A program made the translations under genes and the position numbers. Under the pieces are notes generated by a model, which searched no databases, had not been told where the DNA came from, and worked only from the letters and a program-made list of their open reading frames with translations. This document shows, piece by piece, positions 34,238 to 42,175 of a DNA stretch of 64,000 nucleotides. Source of the DNA: Pseudomonas nunensis (GTDB lineage: Bacteria; Pseudomonadota; Gammaproteobacteria; Pseudomonadales; Pseudomonadaceae); the NCBI RefSeq assembly GCF_024296925.1, contig NZ_CP101125.1, positions 3,102,501 to 3,166,500 on the forward strand, written 5' to 3'. Position 1 is the stretch's first letter; each line of letters starts with the position of its first letter.

Positions 34238-35983
34238 TCAGGCTGCAAACGCGCCGACCCGCAGCCGGTCGTAGGCCTGCATTTCTTCGGCATCGAGCGG
34301 GATGATGTAAGGCTCGACGGCTTTCTTGAAACTGGTCATCTGGCCGTCGTCGCCCTTCTTCAGGTGGCAATGGCAGAACCAGTCGCTGTCGTTGCGTTGC
34401 GGGTGGTCAACCCGATAGTGGTAAAGCCCCCAGCGACTTTCGGCGCGGAACAATGAAGCGCGGGCGGCCATTTCGGCGCAGTCGCGGATCATGCTGACTT
34501 CCATGGCGCGCATCAGTTCGTGAGGGTTGTGAGCCTTGATCTGATCGAGATCGCGCTGGATATCGCTGAAGCGCTGCAAGCCGATTTGCATCTTCTTGGT
34601 CACTTTCGGCGGTTGCAGGTAGTCGTTCACGAAACGCCGCAGCTTGTATTCGACCTGGGCTGGCGGCAGACCGTGTTCGCGATCCAGTGGTGCGTAGACT
34701 CGAGCTTTTTCGATTTCGACTTGCTGGGCATTCACCGCCGAAAACTCGCGCCCGGCGACAAAATCCGCCGCGTTGGTGCCGGCAAACCAGCCGTAAGTGA
34801 ACGCGCCGAGCATGTAGTTGTGCGGCACTGCGGCCATATCTCCGGCCGAGTACAAGCCCTTCACTGAAGTCTCGGCCCGCTCGTTGACCCACACCCCCGA
34901 CGCAGAATGCCCGCTGCAAAAACCGATCTCGGAGATGTGCATTTCGACCATCTGCGTGCGGTAATTCGTGCCGCGATTAGCGTGGAACTGGCCGCGACTC
35001 GGGCGTTCGTTGCTGTGCAGGATCTCTTCGATGTTCTGGATGGTTTCCTCGGCCAGGTGATCAAGCTTGAGGAACACCGGGCCGTTGCCGCTTTCGAGTT
35101 CCTGGTGGAACTCCCACATCATCTGGCCGCTCCAGTAGTCGCACTCGATAAAGCGCTCGCCCTTGTTGTTGGCGGTGTAGCCACCCAAAGGACCGGTCAC
35201 ATAGGCGCAGGCCGGGCCGTTGTAATCCTTGATCAGCGGGTTGATCTGGAAGCATTCGAGGTTCGCCAGTTCGGCCCCGGCGTGATACGCCATCGCGTAA
35301 CCGTCGCCTGCGTTGGTCGGGTTTTCGTAAGTGCCCATCAGGTAACCCGAGGACGGCAGACCCAGGCGTCCGGCGGCGCCACAAGCGAGGATCACCGCTT
35401 TGGCCTTGATCACATGGAAGTCGGCGGTGCGGCAGTCGAAGCCCATCAGGCCGTTGACCGCGCCCTCTTCGTCCGTCAGCAAGCGTGTGCAAACAACGCG
35501 ATTGGTGATGCTGACTCGCGCACGTTTCAACTGGCGGTACAGGACTTTCTTGATGTCATGCCCTTCCGGCATCGGCAGCACGTAGGCTCCCATGTGGTGG
35601 ACCTTTTTCACCGCGTAGTCGCCGGTTTCATCCTTCTCGAACTTCACGCCCCAGCGGTCGAGTTGCTCGATGGTTTCAAAACTGTGCGTGGCATAGGCGT
35701 ACACCGCCGCCTGATTGACGATGCCGTCATTGGCGATGGTGATTTCCTTGGTGTATTGCTCCGGCGTCGAGTGGCCGGGAATGATCGCGTTGTTCAGGCC
35801 GTCCATGCCCATGCTGATCGCGCCGCTGCGCTTGACGTTAGCCTTGTCGATCAGCAACACGCGCAAATCGCGGTTGCGTTCCTTGGCCTTGATCGCCGCC
35901 ATCGGGCCAGCGGTGCCGCCGCCGATCACGACGATGTCGTATTCCTGTTCCAACGTGCTTCTGGTTATTGAGCTGTGGGTCAT
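34238..35983 (-). CDS. AprA-like FAD flavoprotein of the fumarate reductase/APS reductase family
   Basis: A 581-residue cytoplasmic flavoprotein. The dinucleotide-binding motif is IVVIGGGTAGPMAAIKAKE (17-35). The middle part (SGYLMGTYENPTNAGDGYAM; ECFQINPLIKDYNGPACAYV; TGPLGGYTANNKGERFIECD) matches my knowledge of adenylylsulfate reductase alpha subunits more than SdhA or FrdA, and AESRWGLYHYRVDHPQ near the C-terminus fits AprA too. No ATP sulfurylase gene is nearby, so an AMP/sulfite reaction is not proven. Its start overlaps the GntR stop (ATGA), with AGGGG upstream. Confidence 0.87.
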   Translation of the reverse strand: MTHSSITRSTLEQEYDIVVIGGGTAGPMAAIKAKERNRDLRVLLIDKANVKRSGAISMGMDGLNNAIIPGHSTPEQYTKEITIANDGIVNQAAVYAYATHSFETIEQLDRWGVKFEKDETGDYAVKKVHHMGAYVLPMPEGHDIKKVLYRQLKRARVSITNRVVCTRLLTDEEGAVNGLMGFDCRTADFHVIKAKAVILACGAAGRLGLPSSGYLMGTYENPTNAGDGYAMAYHAGAELANLECFQINPLIKDYNGPACAYVTGPLGGYTANNKGERFIECDYWSGQMMWEFHQELESGNGPVFLKLDHLAEETIQNIEEILHSNERPSRGQFHANRGTNYRTQMVEMHISEIGFCSGHSASGVWVNERAETSVKGLYSAGDMAAVPHNYMLGAFTYGWFAGTNAADFVAGREFSAVNAQQVEIEKARVYAPLDREHGLPPAQVEYKLRRFVNDYLQPPKVTKKMQIGLQRFSDIQRDLDQIKAHNPHELMRAMEVSMIRDCAEMAARASLFRAESRWGLYHYRVDHPQRNDSDWFCHCHLKKGDDGQMTSFKKAVEPYIIPLDAEEMQAYDRLRVGAFAA

Positions 35984-36732
35984 GCCTGCGCCCCTTTTTG
36001 CCGGTCGATCCGCAAGCGGTACTGGAAGGCATCGCCGCGGTAGTAAAGGTGTTCGAAGTCCACGGGAACGCCGGCGGCATCGTGGGTCAGCCGCTCGATG
36101 CGCATGATCGGCGAGCCGGCTTCAACGTTCAGCGCCTGAGTCAGGTCGCTGTCAGCCAGCACCGCGTCGATGGCCAGGTCGGCGTGGCCGAGGGCCAGAC
36201 CACAGTCGTTTTCCAGGATCAGGAAGATGTCGCGGGTCACCAGGTCGGCCTTCTCCAGCCGCTCGCCGATGGCTTTGGGTAGGTAGGTGATTTCCAGGGA
36301 GATTGGCTCGCGGTTGATCAACCGGACGCGTTTGATCTGCGCCACGGTTTCGCCTTCGGCGACTTGCAAACGCTCGGCGACCAGTTTGTCGGCGGCGATG
36401 AATTTGAAGCTGCGCAGGCGGTTGATCACCTCGTAACCACGACCGGTCATGGACTCAGCCAGGCCTTGCAGGGTGCTGACGTTCTGGAAGGTTTTCGGCT
36501 TGGCAACGAAGGTGCCCTTGCCGTGGATCTTGAAGATCAGCCCTTCTTTTTGCAGATCGCCCAACGCCTGGCGCACGGTGATGCGGCTGACTTTGAACAG
36601 CGCACCGAGTTCGCTTTCGGATGGCATCTGGCTGTCTTGCGGGTATTCGCCGTCGAGGATCCGCGCACGCAACACGTCGCGGAGCTGGGTGTGCAGGGGA
36701 ACGCTGCTGAGGGATAGAACGTTATCGGTCAT
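35980..36732 (-). CDS. GntR-family (HutC/UTRA) regulator
   Basis: A 250-residue regulator: winged HTH at 10-78 (MPSESELGALFKVSRITVRQ) and a UTRA ligand domain at about 95-240 (EVINRLRSFKFIAADKLVAE; PISLEITYLPKAIGERL; PIMRIERLTHDAAGVPVDFE). It is the first gene of the flavoprotein cluster, overlapping it by 4 bp, and a palindrome just upstream of its start would allow feedback control. UTRA domains bind small effectors, often the substrate of the controlled pathway. Confidence 0.9.
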   Translation of the reverse strand: MTDNVLSLSSVPLHTQLRDVLRARILDGEYPQDSQMPSESELGALFKVSRITVRQALGDLQKEGLIFKIHGKGTFVAKPKTFQNVSTLQGLAESMTGRGYEVINRLRSFKFIAADKLVAERLQVAEGETVAQIKRVRLINREPISLEITYLPKAIGERLEKADLVTRDIFLILENDCGLALGHADLAIDAVLADSDLTQALNVEAGSPIMRIERLTHDAAGVPVDFEHLYYRGDAFQYRLRIDRQKGAQA

Positions 36733-36736
36733 CTGA

Positions 36737-36767
36737 GATCACTTGTTATAACGAGTTATGACGTGAT
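36737..36767 (-). promoter_or_regulatory. Candidate GntR operator
   Basis: An imperfect palindrome ACTTGTTATAACGAGT (36741-36756) is centred on GTTATAAC, inside an outer pair GATCAC (36737-36742) and GTGATC (36762-36767). A second copy GTTATGAC follows, giving a direct repeat. It begins 5 bp upstream of the gntR start. Confidence 0.55.
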
Positions 36768-36845
36768 CTTAGAGAGGTGATGCGGGGGTTGAGAAATATT
36801 GTTTAAGCATAAGGTTAGATTCGCAGCACAAACACGATCCCATCT

Positions 36846-36992
36846 GTAGCAGCTGTCGAGCAGCGCGAGGCTGCGTCCGGCGGCGAAGCCGTCGTAAAAC
36901 CAGACAACGCGGTGTATCAGGCAGACCGGGTACGCAGGGTTTGCGACGGCTTCGCCGCCGAACGCAGCCTCGCGCTGCTCGACAGCTGCTAC
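36846..36992. repeat. Long REPIN-like palindrome, family B, copy 3
   Basis: The inverted arms GTAGCAGCTGTCGAGCAGCG and CGCTGCTCGACAGCTGCTAC surround a spacer with GCGGTGTATCAGGCAGA and CGCAGGGTTTGCGACGG, the same spacer type as copy 2. Confidence 0.88.
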
Positions 36993-37004
36993 GGATAAGG
37001 GGCG

Positions 37005-37970
37005 TCAGCGCTTGAGGATCTGGTCCATCACCCAATCGGTCTTGACCGCTTCCCCGGACAGCGCCGGATGCTGTGATTCACCCCGGATATGCGCATTCAT
37101 CCCCAGCACATGGTGCCACTGGATGTGTTCGTGATGATCGATATCCAGGCTGAGGGTTTCTTCGGCTTCCAGCATCACCGGATGCTCATCGAACACCGAA
37201 AAGCTGATCCGCCCTTTACTGCCAATCACCTCGACCCGGTCCTCGCGCCGGTCGGCCACGAAGTTCCAGCAGCCCATGCCCGTGGCGCCCGAAGCAAACC
37301 TCCAACTGGCGGTGACGGCATCTTCGGCGGCGTATAACCCGGCTTGTCGCGCGGTGAACCCGGCGACTTCGACGACGTCGCCCAGCAGGTATTGGAACAA
37401 GTCGAAACCATGGCTGGCCAGGTCGGCAAAGTAGCCGCCGCCAGCAATCGTTGGATCAGTGCGCCAGTTATCTGTACCACCCAGATCGGCCGGTGAAGGC
37501 GCCTTGGTCAGGGTCCAGGTCAGGTGCCGCACATCGCCGATGCGCCCGTCCGCCAGCCATTGGCGCACTTGCTGGAAGCGCGGCAGCGAACGTCGGTAGT
37601 AGGAAACAAACAGGTGCAAACCGGCATCGGCGAAGACTTTTTGCATCTCTCGGCTTTGCCCGGCATTCAGCGACATCGGTTTTTCGACGCAGCAGTGTTT
37701 ACCGGCCGCAGCCACCAACAAGGCGTAAGCGTGGTGACTGTCGGGTGGCGTGGCGATGTACACCGCGTCCACCTCGGGGTCGTTGATCAGCGCTTCGGCG
37801 TCGGTGTAGAACCGGGCGATGCCGTGGCGCGCGGCGTAATCGCTCACCGCTTCCAGCCGTCGCCCCATCACCGCCACCAGCGCCGAGCCCGGCGCCTTGT
37901 AGAAGGCCGGCCCGCTCTTGCGCTCAGCGACGCTGCCGCAACCGATCATGCCCCAACGCACCACGTTCAT
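37005..37970 (-). CDS. Gfo/Idh/MocA-family NAD(P)-dependent oxidoreductase
   Basis: A 321-residue dehydrogenase: Rossmann motif GMIGCGSVAERKSGPAF at the N-terminus, the DAVYIATPPDSHHAYALL block, the EKP motif (CCVEKPMSLNAGQS) with the usual catalytic lysine, and a C-terminal GFO/IDH/MocA substrate domain (GGGYFADLASHGFDLFQYLL). It likely oxidises a sugar or polyol-type hydroxyl; substrate unknown. ATG 37970 has AAGGAGTGAGT immediately upstream. The peroxidase stop lies 16 bp before it, so the two genes probably share a transcript. Confidence 0.9.
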   Translation of the reverse strand: MNVVRWGMIGCGSVAERKSGPAFYKAPGSALVAVMGRRLEAVSDYAARHGIARFYTDAEALINDPEVDAVYIATPPDSHHAYALLVAAAGKHCCVEKPMSLNAGQSREMQKVFADAGLHLFVSYYRRSLPRFQQVRQWLADGRIGDVRHLTWTLTKAPSPADLGGTDNWRTDPTIAGGGYFADLASHGFDLFQYLLGDVVEVAGFTARQAGLYAAEDAVTASWRFASGATGMGCWNFVADRREDRVEVIGSKGRISFSVFDEHPVMLEAEETLSLDIDHHEHIQWHHVLGMNAHIRGESQHPALSGEAVKTDWVMDQILKR

Positions 37971-37986
37971 ACTCACTCCTTGAGGT

Positions 37987-38874
37987 TCAGCCAATGCGCA
38001 ATGCGCGCAGGTCCAGGTGACCGTCCTTGAGTGGCGGGCACCAGTAGTAGCCGCCGGTAATCGGCCGGCTCATCCGATACAAACCATCGGTGATGCCGTC
38101 TTCCAGACCGCTCATGCGCCGCAGTTGCGCTTCGAACGCATCGAGGGAGAAGCCGAACGCGAGGAACATCAGGCCGGCGCGATGGCCTTCGATCCACGGC
38201 ATAGAGCGGCGTACCACGAAAGCTTCGGGGGCGAAGCTTTCCTGGGCGGTGCGCTTGACGTGGGCGGAGATCGGCGCGTCGTCGAGTTCTTCGTTATCGC
38301 TCAGGCGACGGCCCATGATGTTGTCCTTTTCATGGGACGGCAGGCCAGCGAAGCCCTTCAGATCATGCTGCCATTGCTGGATCGCGGCGAAACTGCCACC
38401 GACCGTGCCGTCAGCGCCCTCGCCAACCAGCGCGGCGGCCACGGCGGCTTCGTCGTGCGGGTTTTCGGTGCCGTCTTCGTAGCCGGTCAGGTCGTGGCCG
38501 GTGAGATGGCGGAAGGTTTCGTTCATCTGCACCAGGCGAAACGCCGGGGCCAGCGCGGCTTCGATGGCGGTGCTGCGATTGAGCAATTCACCGCGATCCA
38601 CGCCATGCAACCAGCACCACAGAGCGTGTTGGGTCGACGGGTTATCGACGCCGACGCCAGTCATCGCCGGGAATGCGCGCAGGCCTTCGACCTGACCGTG
38701 CAGGGCTTTGACCAGGGACTCACCGAAACCGACCACCGCCGACGCGCCGTCTACCAGTTGCATCAACTTGTCGAGCGCGGCCGGCAGTGCAGCGGCGGAT
38801 TCGAGGGCGAAGAACATATGACGGGCTTGAGGCGGAACAGGGGTGGCGAGAATGCCCGACTGGTAATAACTCAT
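37987..38874 (-). CDS. Dye-decolorizing (DyP-type) heme peroxidase
   Basis: A 295-residue peroxidase of the short class B size. The family motif GxxDG is present (TGYEDGTENPH), the likely proximal heme histidine is in APISAHVKRTAQESF, and the arginine/phenylalanine-rich region VRRSMPWIEGHRAGLMFLAF follows. There is no Tat or Sec signal, so the enzyme is cytoplasmic or loaded into an encapsulin (none is encoded here). It uses H2O2 to oxidise dyes, phenols or porphyrinogens. It is co-transcribed with a Gfo/Idh/MocA oxidoreductase. Confidence 0.93.
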   Translation of the reverse strand: MSYYQSGILATPVPPQARHMFFALESAAALPAALDKLMQLVDGASAVVGFGESLVKALHGQVEGLRAFPAMTGVGVDNPSTQHALWCWLHGVDRGELLNRSTAIEAALAPAFRLVQMNETFRHLTGHDLTGYEDGTENPHDEAAVAAALVGEGADGTVGGSFAAIQQWQHDLKGFAGLPSHEKDNIMGRRLSDNEELDDAPISAHVKRTAQESFAPEAFVVRRSMPWIEGHRAGLMFLAFGFSLDAFEAQLRRMSGLEDGITDGLYRMSRPITGGYYWCPPLKDGHLDLRALRIG

Positions 38875-38953
38875 ATGAACTCCTTAGGAAAGAAGCGCGG
38901 AGTTTAACCGTTGCGGGGGTTTGAGCGGTAACGAAAGGCTGAACACATACCCC

Positions 38954-39051
38954 CTGTGGGAGCGGGCTTGCTCGCGAAGGCGGTGTGTCAGTCGAAATTA
39001 ATATTGGATGACACACCGCTTTCGCGAGCAAGCCCGCTCCCACAGGGGTTT
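38954..39051. repeat. REP pair (REPIN), family A
   Basis: CTGTGGGAGCGGGCTTGCTC and its inverted partner ending CCGCTCCCACAG lie between the DyP start and the end of the AraC gene. Confidence 0.9.
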
Positions 39052-39065
39052 TGGTGGTGTTTGAT

Positions 39066-40106
39066 CTATGAGCTGACCCGAAACGCCGTCGGGCTCATCC
39101 CCGTCCAGCGCTTGAACGCCCGGCGAAAGCTGCGCACGTCGCTGTAGCCGACTTCTTCGGTGATTCGCTCGATCGACATCTCGGGATTGGCCAGCAAACA
39201 CAAGGTCCGCGCCTGGCGCACTTGCTCCAGTAAGGTCTCAAATGTCAGGGCATGTTCAGTCAGGCGCCGGCGCAATGTACGGCTGCTCATGTTCAAATCG
39301 CCAGCGATCTTCTCGATATGGCTGCCACGCGTCAAATCCCGGGCAATCGCCCGTTCCACCGCTTGAATCAGGTCGATTTTCTGGTGTACCTGCGCCGCTT
39401 CCAGCTCCAGCAACTTGACCGCCTGACGCAGCGCCAATGAGTGATGATTCGGCAGTCGCACGTCCAGCCAGTGCGCGGCGATCACCATGCGGTTTTGCAT
39501 ACACCCGAACCGCACATCCGGCCCGAGCAGCCGTGCGTACTCAGCAACGTAATCCGGCGCGGCGTGGACGAACTCTACCGTCATTGGCTTGAAATCCGCC
39601 CCGACCAACGCCCGGCCGTAAACCAAGAGGCTGGCGAAAAACTCTTCCACCCCAAACAGCTGCACATCGGCAAACGGCAGGCGACATTCGATGTCGAGAA
39701 ACACCCGATCCCCCGCCTCTTCCACGCTCGACACCACGATGCCGCCGGAGGTGTGTTGATGGCGGATGCCCAGCTCAAACGCATCGCGCAGGGTCTTGCA
39801 CAGCGACAGCACATGCCCGAGTAAACCCAGGGTGCCGAGCACGTTCTGCGCGCCAACCCACAAGCCGAGCCCGCGATTGGGCAAGACCTTGAGCGCGCGC
39901 TGGATCATCGCCACGGCCTGGCGATAGGAAATCCGCTGCGCCGGGTCCTGCAGGTCTTCCAGGGTAAAACCCAGGCCTCGGCAAAGACTCTCGGGATCGA
40001 TCCCTTTGAGTTCGGCGACTTCGGCGAGTGTTTGCAGGAGGAATGGCGAAACCAGCGCCAGTTCGTAGGTAGGATCGACGACTTTCATTTGCATGGGGCA
40101 GGACAT
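39066..40106 (-). CDS. AraC-family regulator with arabinose-binding-type N-terminal domain (SphR/OruR-like)
   Basis: A 346-residue activator: the N-terminal effector domain of the PF12625 type (LVSPFLLQTLAEVAELKGID; GLGLWVGAQNVLGTLGLLGH) and a C-terminal double HTH (HIEKIAGDLNMSSRTLRRRL; MSIERITEEVGYSDVRSFRR). It diverges from a SphA-type porin at 40279. Regulators of this class sense diverse ligands; in P. aeruginosa the AraC protein SphR responds to sphingosine and drives sphA, an arrangement resembling this pair. Start could also be the second or third Met (40094 or 40088). Confidence 0.87.
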   Translation of the reverse strand: MSCPMQMKVVDPTYELALVSPFLLQTLAEVAELKGIDPESLCRGLGFTLEDLQDPAQRISYRQAVAMIQRALKVLPNRGLGLWVGAQNVLGTLGLLGHVLSLCKTLRDAFELGIRHQHTSGGIVVSSVEEAGDRVFLDIECRLPFADVQLFGVEEFFASLLVYGRALVGADFKPMTVEFVHAAPDYVAEYARLLGPDVRFGCMQNRMVIAAHWLDVRLPNHHSLALRQAVKLLELEAAQVHQKIDLIQAVERAIARDLTRGSHIEKIAGDLNMSSRTLRRRLTEHALTFETLLEQVRQARTLCLLANPEMSIERITEEVGYSDVRSFRRAFKRWTGMSPTAFRVSS

Positions 40107-40278
40107 CCCGGATCAAGCTGAATTCTTATTTTTGTTACCGGTTATGTCGAAAGAAGTTAGCACAGGGTTTGGCGGCTGTCCGCAGAAGTCCCCCTATGTG
40201 GCCGCCAATACCCTGCCCGCCAAGGCTTGAACCGCTTATTTCTATGCAACGGCCGGCGGTTGGCCCCTAACAATAATA

Positions 40279-41241
40279 ATGAGCACGCATATGAACCCGA
40301 CCCGCACACGATTCTGCTTGCGACTGGCCGTCAGCCTGGCCGGCGTCTACGCCATTCATTTGCCTGCGCTGGCCACCGAGGCCGGCGTGGACAATATCGG
40401 CACTGGCACCGATGGTTTCTTCATGCTGCCGCTGGAGGTCGACAGCCTTCCAGACAACATGGTGGCGTTCAACATCTACTACAACCACTACAAAGCCACC
40501 AAATTCCACATCAGCTCCCTCGGCGGCAAAGTGCCGAATGTCGAAATCGAATCCACTGCCGTGATTCCGCGCCTGGATTACCTGAGCCCCTTGCGCATTT
40601 TCGGCGGACGGCTGGCCGGCTACATCGCGCAACCCTGGCTCAAGCAGGAAGTCTCGGTATTCGGCTTGCAGGACACCCGCGAAGGCATGGGCGACACGAC
40701 GATTGCGCCGATTATTCTGTGGGACATGGGCAAGAACCTGACCCTCGGCGCCGCCGTGGAAATCACCGTGCCCACCGGCGAATACAGCACCGATCGCCTG
40801 GCCAACACCAGCAACAATTTCTACACCTACAAGCCGCTGTTCTCCTTCACCTGGTTGCCGACGGAGCGCACCGAGGTGTCGATGAAGACCACGTACAGTT
40901 TCAACGAAAAAAACAAGGACACCGACTACAAGTCGGGGCAGATTTTCCACTTCGATTATTCCGCCAGCTACAAGATCACCGACGACCTGATGCTCGGCCT
41001 CAACGGCTACTACCTCAAGCAAACCACCGACGACAAACAGTTCGGCCGCACCGTGCAATTCAACGGCGAAGACGTCAACGACGGCGTGCGCGGCCAGGTA
41101 TTCGCCATCGGCCCGGCGCTGCACTGGACCTTCCTCAAATACGCCAGCGCCGAGATTCGCTGGGCCAAGGAGTTTGATGTGGAGAACAGGCCAGAAGGCG
41201 AAATGCTCTGGGCGAAGGTCAGTATTCCGTATGCGTTTTGA
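40279..41241 (+). CDS. SphA / MetA-phenol-degradation family outer-membrane protein
   Basis: A 320-residue exported barrel (signal peptide about 1-33, ...IHLPALA|TEAG). Repeated amphipathic strands (ITVPTGEYSTDRLANTSNNF; LMLGLNGYYLKQTTDDKQFG; ALHWTFLKYASAEIRWAKEF) and the final aromatic residue (VSIPYAF) fit PF13557 transporters, which carry hydrophobic compounds through the outer membrane. It is divergent from and likely activated by the AraC gene. ATG 40279 has no clear ribosome site; ATG 40291 with GAG upstream is a credible alternative. Confidence 0.85.
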   Translation: MSTHMNPTRTRFCLRLAVSLAGVYAIHLPALATEAGVDNIGTGTDGFFMLPLEVDSLPDNMVAFNIYYNHYKATKFHISSLGGKVPNVEIESTAVIPRLDYLSPLRIFGGRLAGYIAQPWLKQEVSVFGLQDTREGMGDTTIAPIILWDMGKNLTLGAAVEITVPTGEYSTDRLANTSNNFYTYKPLFSFTWLPTERTEVSMKTTYSFNEKNKDTDYKSGQIFHFDYSASYKITDDLMLGLNGYYLKQTTDDKQFGRTVQFNGEDVNDGVRGQVFAIGPALHWTFLKYASAEIRWAKEFDVENRPEGEMLWAKVSIPYAF

Positions 41242-41273
41242 TGGCTGCCGGATCATGTTGACTGTCCCCATCC

Positions 41274-41508
41274 CCCTGTGGGAGCAAGCTTGCTCGCGAT
41301 GAGGGTTTCACATTCAACATTGATTTCGACTGCCACACCGCTATCGCGAGCAAGCTCGCTCCCACGAGGGATCTGCGGTGAACATAGAATTTGTGTCCCG
41401 CAGTGATCTCGGCTTCTGTGGGAGCGGGCTTGCTCGCGAAGGCGGCTGGTCAGTCAATGATGATGGTGACTGACACACTGCCTTCGCGAGCAAGCCCGCT
41501 CCCACAGG
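41274..41508. repeat. Two REP pairs, family A
   Basis: Pairs at about 41276-41367 and 41417-41508, with a linker bearing GGTGAACATAGAATTTGTG. They occupy the interval between converging genes at 41241 and 41530. Confidence 0.88.
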
Positions 41509-41529
41509 GTTTTCACTTGGCTCAAGATT

Positions 41530-41970
41530 TCAGTCACTGGGGGTTTGGCGGAAGCTCACCGCCAACCGATTCCAGCTATTGATGGTGGTCACCGCAATGG
41601 TCAAATCCACCAATTCACCTTCATTGAATTGCTCCCGCGCCAACGCATAGACGTCATCCGGCACATGACTTTCCGAGAGCAGCGTCACAGCTTCAGTCCA
41701 CGCCAGTGCCGCCCGTTCCCGAGGGTTGAAGAAGCCACTGTCACGCCAGACCACAATCGAATACAAACGCCGATCTGTCTCGCCGAGGCGTCGGGCATCC
41801 ACCGAGTGCATGTCGGTGCAAAATGCGCAGCCGTTGAGTTGTGAGGCGCGGATTTTGATCAGGTGCAGCAAGGGCGGTTCGATGCTCAGGTTGCTGGTCA
41901 GCGCCTCCATGGCAATCATGGCTTTCATCGCTTTGGGCGAGGCGCTGTAGTAGTCCAGGCGGGGATTCAT
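41530..41970 (-). CDS. Carboxymuconolactone-decarboxylase / AhpD-like alkylhydroperoxidase
   Basis: A 146-residue protein (MNPRLDYYSASPKAMKAMIA) with the AhpD-like signature CAFCTDMHSVDARRLGE, giving the CxxC pair and nearby histidine of peroxide-reducing family members. ATG 41970 follows GAGG at 7 bp; a long in-frame extension upstream is non-coding intergenic sequence. It diverges from a MocR regulator that probably controls it. Probable role: thiol-based detoxification of peroxides or reactive carbonyls. Confidence 0.9.
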   Translation of the reverse strand: MNPRLDYYSASPKAMKAMIAMEALTSNLSIEPPLLHLIKIRASQLNGCAFCTDMHSVDARRLGETDRRLYSIVVWRDSGFFNPRERAALAWTEAVTLLSESHVPDDVYALAREQFNEGELVDLTIAVTTINSWNRLAVSFRQTPSD

Positions 41971-42015
41971 GGCGGGACCTCGTAGCGCGGATGTGTATGC
42001 CCAAGGTAGGCGCTG

Positions 42016-42116
42016 ATGCAGCAGCGTTACAGGTCCAATTCCACGAAAAACCCAGGGACCACCCGGTAACAGACCAATCCGGCGCTTTTTACCCACGCAA
42101 CTTCTATGCAGCAGCG
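42016..42116. promoter_or_regulatory. Pair of direct repeats, candidate MocR operators
   Basis: ATGCAGCAGCG occurs exactly at 42016-42026 and 42106-42116, on the same strand and 90 bp apart; similarity extends 3' (GTTACAGG and GCAATAGG). They lie in the region shared by the divergent mocR-type and AhpD-like genes. MocR/PdxR proteins bind direct repeats. Confidence 0.5.
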
Positions 42117-42175
42117 CAATAGGGGTAATCTGGCGCGACCCACAGTCGCCTCACTGCCTCAGGAGCCCCGCCGGT

